From assembly GCA_963640465.1 (NCBI GenBank), contig CAVHYP010000074.1, forward strand, positions 1 through 6,503: a DNA stretch of 6,503 nt. The letters are read 5' to 3'. The DNA comes from Colivivens sp963640465 (GTDB lineage Bacteria > Bacteroidota > Bacteroidia > Bacteroidales > Bacteroidaceae). Under the pieces are notes generated by a model, which was not told the origin of the DNA, made no database searches, and saw only the letters and a program-made list of their open reading frames with translations. The stretch's first letter is position 1. Each line of letters begins with the position of its first letter. A program made the translations under genes and the position numbers. Positions 6,360 through 6,503 of the stretch are shown piece after piece.

Positions 6360-6376
6360 AAAATATGCCCAAAAAG

Positions 6377-6407
6377 TTTGGAGTGTAAAAACTTTTGACT
6401 AAATTTG
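6377..6407 (+). promoter_or_regulatory. Strong consensus promoter for the tRNA operon
   Basis: TTTG at 6377-6380, a 19-base spacer and TAAATTTG at 6400-6407 match both halves of the Bacteroidetes primary-sigma consensus. It is the best match in the window, as expected for a stable-RNA operon. Predicted transcript start is about 6412-6415, roughly 36 bases before the tRNA. Confidence 0.85.
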
Positions 6408-6417
6408 CACCCGTTTT

Positions 6418-6439
6418 CCGTGTGACGTAAGTCGCACGG
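6418..6439 (+). other. GNRA-capped hairpin in the tRNA leader
   Basis: CCGTGTGAC (6418-6426) and GTCGCACGG (6431-6439) form a 9-bp stem, all Watson-Crick except one G-U, with a GTAA tetraloop. It begins a few bases after the predicted transcript start and ends 10 bases before the tRNA 5' end. No T-tract follows, so it is not a terminator. A role in 5' processing or transcript stability is inference. Confidence 0.65.
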
Positions 6440-6449
6440 GATTCTTCAA

Positions 6450-6503
6450 GCCTCTTTAGCTCAGTTGGCCAGAGCACGTGATTTGTAATCTCGGGGTCGT
6501 TGG
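6450..6503 (+). tRNA. tRNA-Thr (anticodon TGT), 3' end outside the window
   Basis: The 5' acceptor strand GCCTCTT is followed by T8-A9, a D arm GCTC/GAGC (6459-6462 and 6472-6475) with AGTTGG in its loop, and an anticodon arm CGTGA-TTTGTAA-TCTCG (6477-6493). The anticodon TGT at 6484-6486 reads ACA (threonine). The T arm begins with GTTGG (6499-6503), where the window ends; the T loop and 3' acceptor are not seen. The anticodon stem has a U-U mismatch at positions 29-41. This is probably the first gene of a tRNA cluster leading into tuf, by analogy with related genomes. Confidence 0.92.

Overview
The window looks like a chromosomal segment of a Bacteroidales bacterium (Bacteroides/Prevotella type; the genus cannot be fixed from this sequence). 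Three things point that way. Several genes are preceded by the Bacteroidetes promoter pattern, a TTTG-like -33 element and a TAnnTTTG -7 element, with a spacing of exactly 19 bases in the three best cases. The gene starts have A-rich leaders without a clear Shine-Dalgarno sequence. The right end carries rpsU, a Xer-type recombinase gene, an hpf/raiA gene and a tRNA-Thr gene, an order I recall upstream of tuf-secE-nusG in this group. All genes are on the plus strand.

Left part (1-2981), accessory in character. It opens inside a group II intron reverse transcriptase, read in frame from base 1. Recognisable homology stops near base 322, exactly where a 13-bp hairpin begins. A promoter-like site at 459-466 then leads into a tightly coupled three-gene operon: an ABC/OLD-like AAA ATPase, a DUF4435 protein with TOPRIM-like acidic motifs, and a cysteine-rich DUF3109 protein. 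Each junction overlaps by 8 bases. ATPase plus DUF4435/TOPRIM is the composition of the PARIS anti-phage system (AriA/AriB) and resembles a split OLD nuclease, so a defence or DNA/RNA-processing role is a reasonable hypothesis, but it is not shown here. The third gene is the unusual part.

Middle (2982-4715). A roughly 290-base spacer with a weak hairpin and a -7 element precedes an orphan trpB2-type tryptophan synthase beta chain (457 aa), which ends at a clear Rho-independent terminator. No trpA or other trp gene is in view, which suggests indole salvage or a single-gene unit.

Right part (4716-6503), housekeeping. A strong promoter drives rpsU (ribosomal protein S21). Its leader can encode an 18-codon upstream ORF that begins about where transcription should start. 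A second promoter-like site precedes a complete tyrosine recombinase gene (all six catalytic residues present), followed 13 bases later by a short hibernation/translation-inhibitor gene (hpf/raiA). A near-perfect promoter and a GNRA-capped leader hairpin then precede a tRNA-Thr(TGT), which is cut by the window end in its T arm.
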